The notes: generated by a model from the sequence alone, not told the origin. Counted from the first letter of the stretch, positions 50,107-61,668 are shown. The stretch: DNA of 64,000 bases from Erinaceus europaeus (GCF_950295315.1 NC_080168.1:64999838-65063837), one strand, 5' to 3'. Numbers and translations are program-made.

Positions 50107-50200
50107 TTTTTTCCTTTTTATTTATAAAATGGAAACATTGACAAGACCATAAGATAAGAGGGGTACATTTTCACACATTGCCCACTCCCAGAGCTCCCTT
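50107..50200 (-). mobile_element. L1 3' end, minus strand, younger type
   Basis: On the minus strand GAGCTCTGGGAGTGGGCAATGTG, AAATGTACCCCTCTTATCTTATGGTCTTGTCAATGTTTCC and A-rich tail match the L1 end at 800-870. It abuts another L1 end in the same orientation. Confidence 0.78.
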
Positions 50201-52236
50201 GTGTCATTCAGAGACAAGGGAGTGTGTTTGTGTAGGGAGTCAGTGCATGACAGTGCTAACCTCATGCTGCATGCTGTCCAGAGAGTAATAAAGCCCTCAA
50301 TCTCTAGCCTATGCATGCATCCCATGTCTTGTGCTAGAACCCATGCCATGTAAGTAAAGGGTTAGAGCCTCCAAGAGAAAGCACTTCCTTAAAACTCTGT
50401 GTTGGTATGTCTTCAATTTCACAACTACGTGGAAAATGTGTAAGTGATCAGTGATACTCAGCATATGCAATTTTTTTTCTTCTTTTAAGAAGCATGTGAT
50501 ATTGCTGGGGAAATGAAACCTGTAATACAGAATGAGATTGAATGTGGCATCTCCATTTGCTAGCATTCCACTTAATTCCTTTTTCAGGTCTCTACACAGC
50601 CAACTTCAGAGTGAGCACCTCAACTTCCCTTCTGGATACTTCTCCCCTCCATTCTTGGTTATTGTTCCTCCACAGTTAGTGAATTTTGAGGTCTCTGTCA
50701 AAATTAGTTTAATGCAATTACCTCACACATGAGAAGGTCTTGCTACTGGATCTAGCAATACTTTTTATATAAAATATTATGGATCTAGCAGACAAGTCAG
50801 CAACTGTGGATGTCATCACCCTATCGCCACTGTGGGGATGGTCTTGCCTCCCGGATGGAAGTGTTCGAAAAGCTCAGTGATTAAGTCTCATTTTCCTTTT
50901 GCTTGGAGTCAGATCTCATCTCAGAGGCAGAAATTTCTCACGTGGGTGTCCACACATGGAATGGGAAGTCTGGACAGTCAGACAGAGGCTGGTGCCCAGC
51001 CCTGAGTCCAAGCCCTTCCTGTACTGGTTGGGAGGGAGAGAGGGAGGAGGCTGTGTTAAGTGACCTTCAGATTCCAAGGCTCCATTAACTATCATCCCTT
51101 AAACTAACAATCACCTTTTTCCTTTGAAGCCTATCCTACTGGAGCTTCTACTAGGGTTATCTCATTTAACCTCAGGATGACTCTGTGAGGAAAAGAAATG
51201 TTTTTTTAGACAGTGTTTCCACTGACTAATGAAATCACAGTGGGGCGAGTCTTTTGTTTTGCTTTTTGTTTTAATCTGACCTTCTCCTCACCCCTGTGGC
51301 TTCCAATTCAAGTCTTTTGGTTTAAACATGGTGACTCACAGACCTACGCCAGCTGCAATATTCTTCCACTGGGAAGATGCAACATATGGAGAGAATCTGC
51401 CTTGATGATGTAGTTGGCATCATCAGGGGACTGTGAGGACTCTGGGTAGCTGGGCCCCAGGCCCTGCCCTTGGAGAGAGGTCAGATCAGCCAGAGAGGTA
51501 GGCATGTTAATGGGGCTCAAGAAGGTCTTTCTGAAATGGAAGGGCTGAAAGTAAGATTCTGACTGTCCAAGAGGAGTGAGAATTACCTATGGAGGCCAGG
51601 ATGTGGGTGGGTTCTGAGATGGGCACTGGAGTTTGGAAAAGGAAGGGCAGAAGCCAGACTTCGGGCCACAAGTTTGGTTTGGCAAGAGGGTGGTGTGGGC
51701 GGGGCCAGAAAAGGGAGGCCTGAGATGGAGAGGATGGAGGGGCCTTTTTATTGCCTAAGCTCCAGAGGTTGAACCTCTTTCTCAGAATGATATTTACATA
51801 CATTTATATAATAACTCCCAATGTATTTATAAAATAAAAGTACATCTATACACCCCTCTTACCTTAAATTGCCCCTTTGTATTTGAGGTGACTTTAAATT
51901 GACTGCACCTTACCCAGTAGCTGAGAGGCCAGCCCTTGGCACATTTGTTCAGGCAAGATAGGGACTCAGGTCATAGGGGAGTGATGATAATCTTTTCATT
52001 CCAAGGGTGGTTTTAGGAACTAGTCCTGTAGGTGGTGTCCATAGTTTTTTATAAAGATCCCCCCACCCCCAGCTGCTTCCCTCAGATCCCCAGCTGCTAA
52101 GAAATCCCAGACAGCTACATGGAAGTGGGCAAATCTACGTAACAGTCTATGCTACAAACCAGGCTCTTTATCTTGAGAGCAAAAAGTTCTTAGTCCTTCC
52201 TCCCCTAAGATAATCTTGAATAAGAATGGGCACTGG

Positions 52237-52238
<2 letters not shown>
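50201..52238. other. Single-copy DNA
   Basis: Two kb without confident repeats. About 51130-51200 (TTATCTCATTTAACCTCAGGATGACTCTGTGAGGA) looks like a fragment of MIR or L2. A 98-codon minus-strand frame at 51507-51803 and others have no recognisable similarity. Confidence 0.4.

Positions 52239-52283
<45 letters not shown>
52239..52283 (+). repeat. (AC)22 microsatellite
   Basis: Perfect AC run of about 45 bases in single-copy DNA. Confidence 0.98.
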
Positions 52284-52285
<2 letters not shown>

Positions 52286-53600
52286 TGGAGTAGTTTCAAA
52301 ACGCGTGTAAGGGGTAAAAGGTCAGACAGATGTCCAGCCTGGTGTGCCAGCCTGATAGATTCTTGGTGGGTCTGAATACCCTTTTGGACAACAGAAAAAT
52401 AAGTTGCCTTACTAAAATCATAACTTGCATATTGTGCCTCTTTATTTTGGGCAAATCACCCATTTCTAACAATGAGTGGCATGCCCTTCTATACCATGTC
52501 ACCCATCACTGAAAGGCTTAAAACTGACACTTCCACATGACAATAGCTAACTTGTAAATCATTATCTATCTAATAAAACAATCAGAAAACCTCATACCAG
52601 AAGTAATGTCCTCACCAACCTACACAGAGGAGGGCAGAACTGAGGGCATGTGGCAGAGAAAGAAGCTGAGGAAGGAAGGCTTCCTGGGATTTGTCAGTTT
52701 CACATTCCCTCTGGAAGTTAAAGGGTTTAGGTACAGACTTTGGTTTCTGTCCCTCAAGCCACCCCAAGAGTTGAGTCTGACACCCCAGGCCTGGGAGCCC
52801 ACTCATTTTACCCTCCTAGCACAAAGTAAGAAGCCATGTCTTACTGTAGGACTCAGGACTGCTGCCTGGGGTTGTTTGGAGCTAGTGACTCCCCCCACCC
52901 CCCTTTTGCTTAAAATGATGTATGGAACTTCAAATATAGAAAACCAAAATGCTGAGTATCTAGGTTCAGAGATAGGAAATACGTCTCTAAAATAACTTCC
53001 CAATAATTCTGACATGTTCTAACTGTCCTCGTTCCTGTCAAAGAATCTATTGAGGAAAAAACCTGTTGCCTATCCTGTCATGGTATCTAGTGAGGAAGGG
53101 CAGGTAATGCAAGTGGTGTTTTGCTGATCTTATTTTCTGAGTTTTAGTTTTATGTAGGGAACGTGTAGCCTCTGGTGAAATTCTCTTAAGCCTCTCTGAA
53201 CTTAATTCCCCCCATCAGGGAACCCATGTTTATTTCCAAAAGTTCTGAATCTTAGATCAAACAGTGCCCATGGGGAGATATATATACCATGAAGTAATTT
53301 TCCGTGGAGAAACCAGCACATGAAGTATTTATATGTTCCAGGGATGAAGATCTTTCCCCAATCCTGTGTGTGCTGGAGGGTATACCAGCACTCCATCCTC
53401 CAACACACACTCAAACATGATGCTCTTTGAATGAAAACAGGACTTGAGACAGATTGCTATCTCTGGTATGTCAGGAAAAACAGATTTTTGGAATGTACTC
53501 ACGGGGTTGTGAGGCCAGTGAAATGACACAAGGCTCCAGGCAGGGAGCAATGTGGGAGCAGAGGGGATAGAGGAGAACGGCAGGGCTGAAGTTAAGTAAG

Positions 53601-53601
<1 letters not shown>
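52284..53601. other. Single-copy DNA
   Basis: No transposon recognised. Overlapping frames near 52606-52995 on both strands (60-129 codons) show no recognisable protein. Two similar phrases, CCTGTCAAAGAATCTATTGAGGAA and CCTGTCATGGTATCTAGTGAGGAA, near 53033-53096, look like an old short tandem duplication. Confidence 0.4.

Positions 53602-53644
<43 letters not shown>
53602..53644 (+). repeat. (AC)21 microsatellite
   Basis: Perfect AC run in single-copy DNA. Confidence 0.98.
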
Positions 53645-53646
<2 letters not shown>

Positions 53647-54217
53647 CAGGAAAGCTAGGGAAAGTGCAGGCAGGCAGAAGGCTGGCAGGCTGAAAGACAA
53701 CAGTAAGAGGACTTCCTCTAAAGCAAGGTTTTCTATGAGGTAATCTGGATGAGTCCTGAGTATGGGATCTCTCTGCATGCTATAGAACTAAAGATTCAGA
53801 GAGACTAGTTACAGGGTTCTAAGCATACAACCTAGGTGCCCAGTTAGTGGGTCACATGCATACAGTCAGAGTGGTTCAATCTGGAACTGAAGATGTGGTT
53901 TGGAGGACTGAGTTCTTTCCAGGAAGTAGTTATTGTCTTGGGGCAAAAAGCAAATTTGAACCCTAAAAGCTAATGTTATGTATCAAGTTATATTTATGGC
54001 AAACTAAGTTCTTGGAGCTCATCTACTGGCATATACATGTATGCATTGTATATATATTTAATATAAGTGCTTCCTAGTGCAGAATCTATCTGGAATGTTT
54101 GGCTCTACATTATTCCAACATGCCTCTAGGAGAAGGCAGGGTGCAGTTGAGAAGGGAGAACTGAACCAAGGTTCTGAGAGTGAGATCATCCCATATCTGA
54201 ACCAGGGTCGTAAACCT

Positions 54218-54218
54218 G

Positions 54219-54250
<32 letters not shown>

Positions 54251-54292
54251 AATCTGCAAAAAGAGAGAGAGAGAGAGAAGAAGAAGAAGGAG

Positions 54293-54334
<42 letters not shown>

Positions 54335-54350
54335 GAAGAGGAGGAGAGAA
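54218..54350 (+). repeat. (GA)n and (GGA/GAA)n purine tract
   Basis: A GA run, a short interruption AAATCTGCAAAA, another GA run, then GAAGAAGGAGGAGG and AGGAGGAAG blocks. The long poly-Glu/Arg frames across it are compositional. A SINE body cannot be recognised on either side, unlike the tract at 3291. Confidence 0.95.
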
Positions 54351-54504
54351 GTTAATACCTGCATCCTTAAGCAGGGTGTGTCCCTCTACGAGGGTGGCTG
54401 TCACAAAGTAACACAAAGTGGTGCCCCAAACAACAGCAACTGGTTCTCCCTCTTCCTGGGCCTTCTCCTTGAACCTCCACATGGCAGTCTTCTTCAAAGG
54501 ACTC

Positions 54505-54760
54505 TGTGTGCCAGAAGATGCTTTACCCCATGGAGTGCACATCAGGACCTAGGTATGAGCCCCAGGCACCCCATACACTTAGGATGCTTGATATACAATG
54601 GAATGGGGCTGTGGTCATTCTCTTCCTTTCTCTCTATCTCTGTTTCTCACCCTCTATGTGGAAGCAAGACTAAAATAAAGGAAGAAAACCCAGAGTCAGC
54701 CAGGAGTGGTGGGACTACAGAAGTACAAAGTCCTAGCAAAGCTCTGGTGGAAAAAAAATG
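54505..54760 (+). mobile_element. SINE, class E with module
   Basis: GTGTGCCAGAAGATGCTTTACCCCATGG, GACCTAGGTATGAGCCCCAGGCACCCC, CT-rich block at 54621-54655, GAGTCAGCCAGGAGTGGTGGGAC...CCTAGCAAAGCTCTGGTGG module and an A run. Confidence 0.72.
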
Positions 54761-55147
54761 TTTAGTGGTTTTTTAGAGGGCCATCTCAAATATGATCTAC
54801 CCTATGTAACTAATGGCATTAAGAGTGATCTTCTCAAATCAAGTAACGTTCTGAGGTCACAGGGCTTATGACTTCAGGATCTTAGATGAATACAATCCAA
54901 GCCACAGTGCAAGGTCAATGGTGGATACAGGCACCTCTTAGAAGTCATGTTATAGATGATGAAATTCAAATTTATATCCTTGTAATCTTAATTTGATCTG
55001 AGATTAGTTTAGTCTTGAATGAACTGCTGGTGAACCAATATGTGTTGTACTGTTTACAGTTGTAAGTCAAAAAGAAAGAGAAGCGATAAATTAACTAGAG
55101 AAAATATTTAATCAAGCATGTATATAAAGTAAAAAATTCAGGGCAGG
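54761..55147. other. Single-copy DNA
   Basis: No feature recognised. GGGCAGGGGCAGGGGCATGGG at its right edge is a short repeat. Confidence 0.35.
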
Positions 55148-55462
55148 GGCAGGGGCATGGGAGGTAGCACACTGGGTTAAGCACACATAGTATGAAGCAC
55201 AAGGACCTGCTCAAGGATCCTGGTTAGAGCCCCCAGCTCCTCACCTGAAGGGGAGTCACTTCGCAAGTGGTGAAGCAGGTCTGTAGTTGTCTGTCTTTCT
55301 CTCTCCCTCTCTATCACCCCCATCCTTCTTAACTACTTTTTGTCCTATCCAATAAAATGGGAAAAAAAATGGCCTCCAAGAGCAGTGGATTCATAGTGCT
55401 GGCACTGAGCTCCAGCGATAATCCTGGCAGCAATGGCTGCTGCTGCTAATAAAATAATAATA
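55148..55462 (+). mobile_element. SINE, class A with 3' module
   Basis: GGCATGGGAGGTAGCACACTGGGTTAAGC, CTGGTTAGAGCCCCC, GGGGAGTCACTTCGCAAGTGGTGAAGCAGG, CTATCCAATAAAATGGG, module GGCCTCCAAGAGCAGTGG, then GCTGCTGCTGC and (AAT)n tail. Confidence 0.9.
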
Positions 55463-55468
55463 ATAATA

Positions 55469-55679
55469 CATATAAGGAAATTGTGAGGATGTGGTAGAGC
55501 CTGGCAGGGCTTGAACTGAGGAGTGTGTCTATCCTGCCAATCTCTCTCTCTATTGAGAGGTTGAGCAAGGAGGGACAGGAGTAACCCCAAAGGTTTCCTC
55601 CATCTTATCAGAGTCCCTGCCTCACAAAGCACCCTGCATTCCAGATATTATGACCATTAGATAGAAAGAAAGGGGGAGA
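55469..55679 (+). mobile_element. ERV remnant ending in a polypurine tract
   Basis: The final AGAAAGAAAGGGGGAGA (55663-55679) is a classical retroviral polypurine tract directly before an LTR. The first 60 bases (TTGTGAGGATGTGGTAGAGCC... from 55481) resemble the start of the adjacent LTR (TTGTGAGGATGTGGTTGAGC from 55690), so this piece may be a U3 fragment of a second LTR joined to the end of the internal region. No viral coding sequence was seen. Confidence 0.6.
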
Positions 55680-56164
55680 TGTCAGAAGATTGTGAGGATG
55701 TGGTTGAGCTTGGGAAGGCTTGATTTGAGGGGACATCCATCCTCTTGTCTTATCAGACTTATTATCTACATAATCATTGTTTTGCCTGAAAGATCCCCAC
55801 CCATTCCATTCCTTTGATCTTTCTTCTTTCTACCCTCAAGACCCTCCCTGCCTGCAGGGTATTATTAATCCTACCAGCTAAAACCCTCGCAACAGTTGCT
55901 AAGGAAGTTCCTACCTTTCCAGTCCCCTTTCTCCACTCCTTTCCTAGCCATTTCTGTTTCCGATTTGCCACTTCTGGGTCCTACCTTTAAAAACCTTGGC
56001 TTTCTGATCAATAAAGAATTGAATTGCCTCGCCACCACGAGTCTGTTCCTGAGTCATCTCTCTCGCATCGCTGAGTGAGTAGCAGCCCAGGCTGGCTCTG
56101 GTCGTGTTCTCTCCAACCCAGAGAGTATGCGCCCGGGAAGAGACACCCCCATGCTAGCCTGGCA
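55680..56164 (+). mobile_element. ERV 3' LTR (gammaretrovirus-like layout)
   Basis: Starts TGTCAGAAG immediately after a polypurine tract and probably ends CTGGCA at 56164, near-perfect inverted ends (TGTCAG/CTGGCA). An alternative end is CA at 56145. CCTTTAAAAACCTT (about 55985-55998) may be the TATA region. AATAAA at 56010-56015 is the polyadenylation signal. The downstream part with GAGTCTGTTCCTGAGTCATC and GTATGCGCCCGGGAAGAG would be U5. The provirus body is absent apart from the short piece to the left. Primer binding site not present. Confidence 0.75.
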
Positions 56165-56167
56165 AAT

Positions 56168-56363
56168 ACAGGGCTTGGTGGTGGTGCACCTGGTTGAGCA
56201 CACTGTTACAAAGTGCAAGAACCCAGTTTCAAGCTTTCAGTCCTCACCTGCAGCTTTGTGAGAGGTGAAGCAGTGTTGCAGGTGTCTGTCTCCCTTCCTA
56301 TCATCCCCTTCCCAATTTCTGGCTGACTCTATCCAATAAATAAAGATAATAATAAAAAAAAAA
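56168..56363 (+). mobile_element. SINE, class B
   Basis: GGGCTTGGTGGTGGTGCACCTGGTTGAGC, GTTTCAAGCTTTCAG, TTTGTGAGAGGTGAAGCAGTG, CTGGCTGACTCTATCCAATAAATAAAGATAATAA and A run. It sits next to the LTR end. Confidence 0.92.
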
Positions 56364-57714
56364 CATAAAGAATTTACCAAACACGTTCTTGATATCACAG
56401 GTGCTCAGTCAGTCAAATCCTAGCATCCTCTCATATTTATAGAATTTCAAAACCTCAGAAACAAATACACACTTGAAACATGGAAGAGGGATTTCTCAGT
56501 AAAAGCTACCATTAACATTTGAAAAGTATATTGTGCCATAAAATGAAATTCACAGAAAGCAAGGTTTGGAATTGCTCTTTTCCATGAAGGCCTACCAATT
56601 AAAGGCTTGCAATTATGAATGACTCTGTTGCCACTACTGATTCATTTGCTGGATCTGAATGAAATGTGTCAGTGCCTCTTTTTTTCTGAGTGGAACCTAG
56701 TCTTCCATGTCCTAAACATGATTAGGTCCTAAATTGTGCCTGCTGGCCCATGCGTCTGATCTGTGCTGCATTACTCCCCTTTAGGGTTTAGTATAAATTT
56801 AACATCATGTTGTGTGAGAAGAACTTCACTATCATTTAATGGCCAGCATGCTCACAGGGAGTCATTATTTAAAACAGCCTAAGAATGCAAGAACCACTGG
56901 GCTGAGGAGAATTAAGCCAATTGGGATCAACTACCCTGTCAACATTTGTGCAGCAGAACATAAATATGGATCAGATGAAAGCCAATGTGCAGGTCAAATG
57001 CAATGGGCTGTTCCAAACTGTCACCGCTGAAAGATAATGCTTTGCTTGAGTACAGGAAGGCATAAGTAGACTTTTTTTTTTTTTTTTTAATACCAGGAAG
57101 AAACAAAAGTGTTTGAACTGGAGCAATTGATTCAGCCTAACGACTTCATTTCTGTCTTATAACCCAAGGAAAACAAGATGTCAAAAATAATGCATGAGAA
57201 AACAGAGCAAGAAATGTGCAAGGCCTGTATGGAGGGGAGTCTCAATCTCTACCAAGGACAATAAAGATGGCTGGGGTAGGCAGAGGAACATGCTCTGCTC
57301 ATGTATACAAAGGCTGCCAGATGACAACCTACTCCAGGGTAGACAGACATTGTGCATGAGCTCACAATTTTAATGAGGCAGTGTATGGAATTGGACAAGT
57401 AGTCTCTCAAGCTCCTCTGACAGAGAGTCTGAGTCCTCAAGTATAGATCATGAATACTGTGAAGCCTTGACAGGAGAGGTTCGAAAGTAGTATGACTTTG
57501 GATGCGTAATTAACATGAGGGGTACTGAGTAGGAATAGAGACATTGGATCACTGAAATAGGACAAGACTCTGTAATCTGTGGTTTTATACAGTGATCTTG
57601 ATTATGAGAAAAGCTGGCTTTTTTATCACAAAAGGAAATAATGGTACAACAAAATGGCAATCTAGCTGGAAAATACATCAAGAAACTTAGGGTTACATCA
57701 TCTCTGACAGATGC
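56364..57714. other. Repeat-free DNA, possible conserved noncoding element
   Basis: No repeats over 1.3 kb apart from a T16 run at about 57071-57088. The part at 56560-57050 has balanced, low-CpG sequence with words such as TTGCAATTATGAATGACTC and AATTAAGCCAATTGGG and reads like conserved noncoding DNA in mammals. A 63-codon frame at 56839-57030 lies inside but has no recognisable product. Confidence 0.3.
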
Positions 57715-57882
57715 CGAGAGACACAGAGAGGAAGAAATAGAAATATGAAGACATTGGGTGGGAGTTAGGGGGAGGGAGAGATAGAGAAATGTCTACAGCA
57801 CTGTTCCACTGCTGATAAAGCTTTCTCTCTTCAAGTGGAGTTTGGGGGCTTGAACCTAGGTCATTAGGCATGGTAATTTTTT
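57715..57882 (-). mobile_element. SINE, class E/B, minus strand
   Basis: GACACAGAGAGGAAGAAATAG, GGAGGGAGAGATAGAG, CTACAGCACTGTTCCACTGCTG, GGGGGCTTGAACCTAGGTC (B-box complement). The head beyond GGCATGGTAA is missing. Confidence 0.7.
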
Positions 57883-57896
57883 AAAAGATAGAGACA

Positions 57897-58015
57897 GGAC
57901 TGGGGGAGACAGCATGATGGTTCTGCAAAAAGACTTTCTTGCCTGAGACACAAAGGTCCTGGGTTCAATCCCTAGCACCACCTTATGCCTGAACTGAGCA
58001 GTGCTCTGCTACAAA
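57897..58015 (+). mobile_element. SINE, class C
   Basis: GGACTGGGGGAGACAGCATGATGGTTCTGC, TTGCCTGAGACACAAAGGTCC, GGGTTCAATCCCTAGCACCACC and GAGCAGTGCTCTGC. Confidence 0.9.
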
Positions 58016-58019
58016 ACAA

Positions 58020-58165
58020 AGTGAGATAGAGACACAGATGCAGAGGCAGAGGCAGAGTGAGAAAAGTGACAGAGACCATGGCATTGCAGCTTCCTTCAGT
58101 GCAGTGGGGGCCAGGCTCAAGCCTGAGTCTCGGGCACTATTCAGGTGAGTTATTTCACCAGCCCC
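58020..58165 (-). mobile_element. Old SINE, minus strand
   Basis: GTGAGATAGAGACACAGATGCAGAGGC, GCATTGCAGCTTCCTTCAGTGCAG, CAGGCTCAAGCCTGAGTC and GTGAGTTATTTCACCAGCCC. Confidence 0.7.
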
Positions 58166-58390
58166 ATGCACAGTCATGTGTGGTTCTACTGGGTGACCAC
58201 TGCCTGATTCCCTATGATCTTTGTTAACAAGAACATCTGTAAGTGAACCTGCACAGTTGAAACCTGTGTTGTGCTAGAAACAACTGCATTCTACATCTGA
58301 TTACTAAAAGTTCAACACTCATGAGGCCATCAGTGAGTCAGTCTCCAAGGCACACACTGTCCAGCACAAAGAAAACACTGGGTTAAAACA

Positions 58391-58719
58391 TGCTGGGGGC
58401 TGGGCAGTAGTGCAGTGGGTTAAGTGCACATAGTGCAAAGCACAAGGACCAGCATAAGGATCCTAGTTCAAGCCCCTGGCTCCCCACCTGCGGGGTGGGG
58501 GGATTACTTCACAAGTGGTGAAGCAGGTCTGCAGGTATCTGTCTTTCTCTCCCCCTCTGTCTTACCTTCCTCTCTTGATTTCTCTCTGTCCTATCCAACA
58601 ACAACAGTAGTAACAATAAATACAACAAGGGCAACAAAATGGGGAAATAAATGGCCTCCAGGAGCAGTGGATTCGTAGTGCAGGCACTGAGCCCAAGTAA
58701 TAACCCTGGAGACAAAAAA
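58391..58719 (+). mobile_element. SINE, class A with 3' module
   Basis: GGGGGCTGGGCAGTAGTGCAGTGGGTTAAGTGC, TAGTTCAAGCCCC, CACCTGCGGGGTGGGGGG, CTATCCAACAACAACAGTAG, AAGGGCAACAAAATGGGG, module GGCCTCCAGGAGCAGTGG...AATAACCCTGGAGAC. The G-run site after CACCTGC is expanded, as at 3879 and 62253. Confidence 0.93.
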
Positions 58720-58906
58720 CAATGCTGATTAATAAAATGACAAATGAAAAGTCACCATGTTTAAAACCCAAGTGCTAAGCTTATGTTAATATGCAGATCT
58801 TAGCCAAGGTATGAAATTCACTTATGAAAACAAATTAAAATTAGAGATTTACTCTGTGCATCTAGAATTAGAAACAGAAGTGGGTAAGATAAGAAATAAT
58901 GCCATG

Positions 58907-59231
58907 GGGAGTCAGGTGGTAGCACAGTGGGTTAAGCGCATGTGGCGCAAAACACAAGGACTGGCGCAAGGATCCCAGTTTGAGCCCCCGGATCCCTACC
59001 TGCAGGGTAGTCGCTTCACAGGTGGTGAAGCAGGTCTGCAGGTGTCTATCTTTCTTTTCCCCCTGTCTTCCCCTCCTCTGTCTCTTTCTCTCTGTCCTAT
59101 CCAACAACAACGACATCAATAACAATGATAATAATAACCACAACAATGGTAAAACAACCAGGGTAACAAAAGGGAAAAAATGGCCTCCAGGAGCAGTGGA
59201 TTTGTGGTGCAGGCAAAATAATAATAATAAT
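58907..59231 (+). mobile_element. SINE, class A with partial 3' module
   Basis: GGGGAGTCAGGTGGTAGCACAGTGGGTTAAGCGC, CAGTTTGAGCCCCC, CTATCCAACAACAACGACATC, AGGGTAACAAAAGGG, GGCCTCCAGGAGCAGTGG...GTGCAGGC then (AAT)n. The module stops half way and the AAT repeats start there. Duplication AATAATGCCATG at 58895-58906 and 59232-59243. Confidence 0.94.
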
Positions 59232-59243
59232 AATAATGCCATG

Positions 59244-61145
59244 AAGCAAAAGTTGACTGATGTACCAGCTAATCCACACAAATACCTGTGTGACCGTTTC
59301 TTACTGAAGAAAGAGAAAAGCAGTTTAATTCCAAATTTTCTTTTTTCCCTTTTGATGCTACCAGTCTATGAAGTGTTCCTATTTTTCAGCTTATAATAAT
59401 ATCACGATTCTTGAGCTCACATTATGTCTGTCTTAACCTTGATGACATCTTCTAGGTGTTTTTTTTTTTTTGGAATTTGTATCATCACGAAATGACTATA
59501 TGATAATAAACCTTAATACTTTATCTTCCTGCACAAAATCATCTCTCCCCCAGGCTCTGCACAGATTCTTGTACCTTGCTTTAAATTCTGACAAGTTCAC
59601 TCTTGAATCCTCTGTAACTGACCATTTAGGTCTGAGATCGATCCCCTGGGTAACCCTCCACTCAAGGGGACAGAGGTGATTTTTTTTTCAAACTTCAGAA
59701 CACAAAGAGTAGACAAAGTCCCACTGGACCACCTACTCTACCACCATCGCCACCACACACACATTTTCAGAAAACTTTTCTCAAATTAATAATCATTGCT
59801 GAGGTTACAACTTTAAAATATTGATTCCTGTATTTAGATTTAAATTCAACAAGTAAATTGAATAATGTAAAACACGCATTTACGCTGATTTATAGAACAT
59901 CTTTTTAATTGGCCCACAGGACCACCTAGGACATGTGGGACCACCAATGGCCCTGAGATCTCAACTTGAGAAGCTTTTATCTCTACCACAGCAAATGTGT
60001 GTTCTGGCAGGGAATGAAGTGAAATAAACATGTTTCATATTTGTTAATTTAGCTTTCATCTTCTTTTTAAAAACAAACATTTTTTTTAATCCTTCTTGAT
60101 TGGGTTGCAAGGAGCCAGCCTTCAGTATGCCACTTATTTCCTCCAGTTCTGGGAAAAGAGAATCCAGAAAAAAAGAAGAAAAAGACTAAAAGCAGCCTTA
60201 AAGATCACACTGGTGCCTCTGGTTCTTGGTGAATGAACCATTCCAGGACACTGACTGAGATAATGTATTTCATGTTTCTGAATGATTTTTTTTCTCCAGT
60301 GGGGATGTTACTGTCATTCACCTATGTTTGTTCACCCGTGTGCACTGAAATCTTTAAGAGGAGTATGGCTGAGACTGCTGGATGCTATTTGAACATCTGC
60401 TCTGCTCTTCCTTTCAGTGTTTACCCCAGCTGGAAGGACAGCCTCTTTCCCCACGAAGTTACGTTTGTGTTTGTGAGTAAGGTCCGGCAAGTGGGGTCCT
60501 TGAGTGTGCGCTGCTGAGATGGAGCTTTCATGAAACCTTCCTCATGGGAAGTAGGGCATGAGAATGTCTTGGCCATATCCATCCCACTCCTGGGAATGTG
60601 GGTGTGAAGATTTGAAGGTGAGGACTATGTGGGGCACCGCCAGGTCTTACATGTGCTGAGGATGATGGAGCAGTTAGTACAGGGAGCTGGGAGCTGGCGA
60701 AACTGGCGCTTGGGAGGAGATTAACTTGTATCTGGTTGGCACCACTTCAGTCTGAGCTTTCCTAATCTATGCAGTAAAACAGAAAAAAAATTAAAAGATA
60801 GTTCATCCCTTGGGAATATATGGCAGACAGTTCTTGTTCCATCTGGTTTCCTGCTTGTATTGCCACCAAGACTCTAGAGGCAGAGGGTGGGGATGGTTAT
60901 TTTCTCAGGGCAAGATTTTGGGAGCATAGCATAATATCCCCCCTCCCTTTGAAAGTTCATATGCCACTTTACGTAGAAGTCGGTTAAAAATAAGGTAAAG
61001 ACTTCCTTGCTTTTCCTTCCCTTCCCTCCTTCTTTTGTTGTTTCCTTTCTCTTTCCCTCCTTCCTCCATCTCTCTCTCTTCTTCTGTACTTCTTTATTCT
61101 TTACTATGTCTACAAAATTCCTCCCTCTATGCATTCTGGCAAAAT
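59244..61145. other. Single-copy DNA
   Basis: About 1.9 kb without confident transposons. It includes T and A runs and a pyrimidine-rich stretch at 61006-61083. An exon-like segment is noted separately at 60418-60472. Confidence 0.4.
60418..60472 (+). other. Exon-like 55 bp segment with consensus splice sites (weak)
   Basis: CTGCTCTGCTCTTCCTTTCAG is a near-ideal 3' splice site ending at 60417, and GTGAGTAAG at 60473 is a near-ideal 5' splice site. The 55 bp between is open in the frame VYPSWKDSLFPHEVTFVF. I do not recognise the peptide and have no other exon to join it to. Confidence 0.2.
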
Positions 61146-61146
61146 G

Positions 61147-61185
<39 letters not shown>

Positions 61186-61188
61186 AAT
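61146..61188 (+). repeat. (TAAA)n microsatellite
   Basis: About ten TAAA/AAAT units in a row. No SINE body is attached on its left, so it is either an old tail or an independent repeat. Confidence 0.97.
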
Positions 61189-61477
61189 CCCAACCTGTCA
61201 ATTTCTTTTTTTCTCAAGGCTGTTAAGCATCAGCCTATCAAATCTGACCACAAGGAACTGTGGATGCAACACAAGGGAGGGGGAGTCTCTCTGGAGACAG
61301 TTCTGCCAGCAATGTCCCTGAGGAGCAGAGGTGACAGGAAGTCAGATAGGCATGTGCTGGTGTCCTTCAGTCAGTGACATCAAGAATCACATCTACCTCT
61401 GAGTGAGTTCAGTTTATCAGGCACTGCAGAGAACCATAGGGTAACATCTTAATAAGACAATGTTAGAAAGTGTTGTG

Positions 61478-61668
61478 TGTGGGTGGGTGAGTGGTAGTGT
61501 ACGTGGTTGAGTGCAAGGACCTGGGTTTGAACCCTCAGTCCCCACCTGCTAGGGTAAAGCTTCATGAGTGGTGAAGCAGGGCTGCAGGTATCTCTCTTTC
61601 TCCCTCTCTATCTCCCTCTACCTTCTCAATGTATGGCTGTCTCTATCCAATAAATAAAGATAAGAAAG
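61478..61668 (+). mobile_element. SINE, class B
   Basis: GGGTGGGTGAGTGGTAGTGTACGTGGTTGAGTGC, GGGTTTGAACCCTCAG, CATGAGTGGTGAAGCAGGGC and TCTATCCAATAAATAAAGATAAG, followed by AAAGGAAGAAAGGG repeats to about 61710. Confidence 0.9.

Noticed and set aside
54077..54364. Poly-Glu/Arg and Leu-rich frames across the purine tract
   Set aside because: Compositional artefact of GA and GGA repeats.
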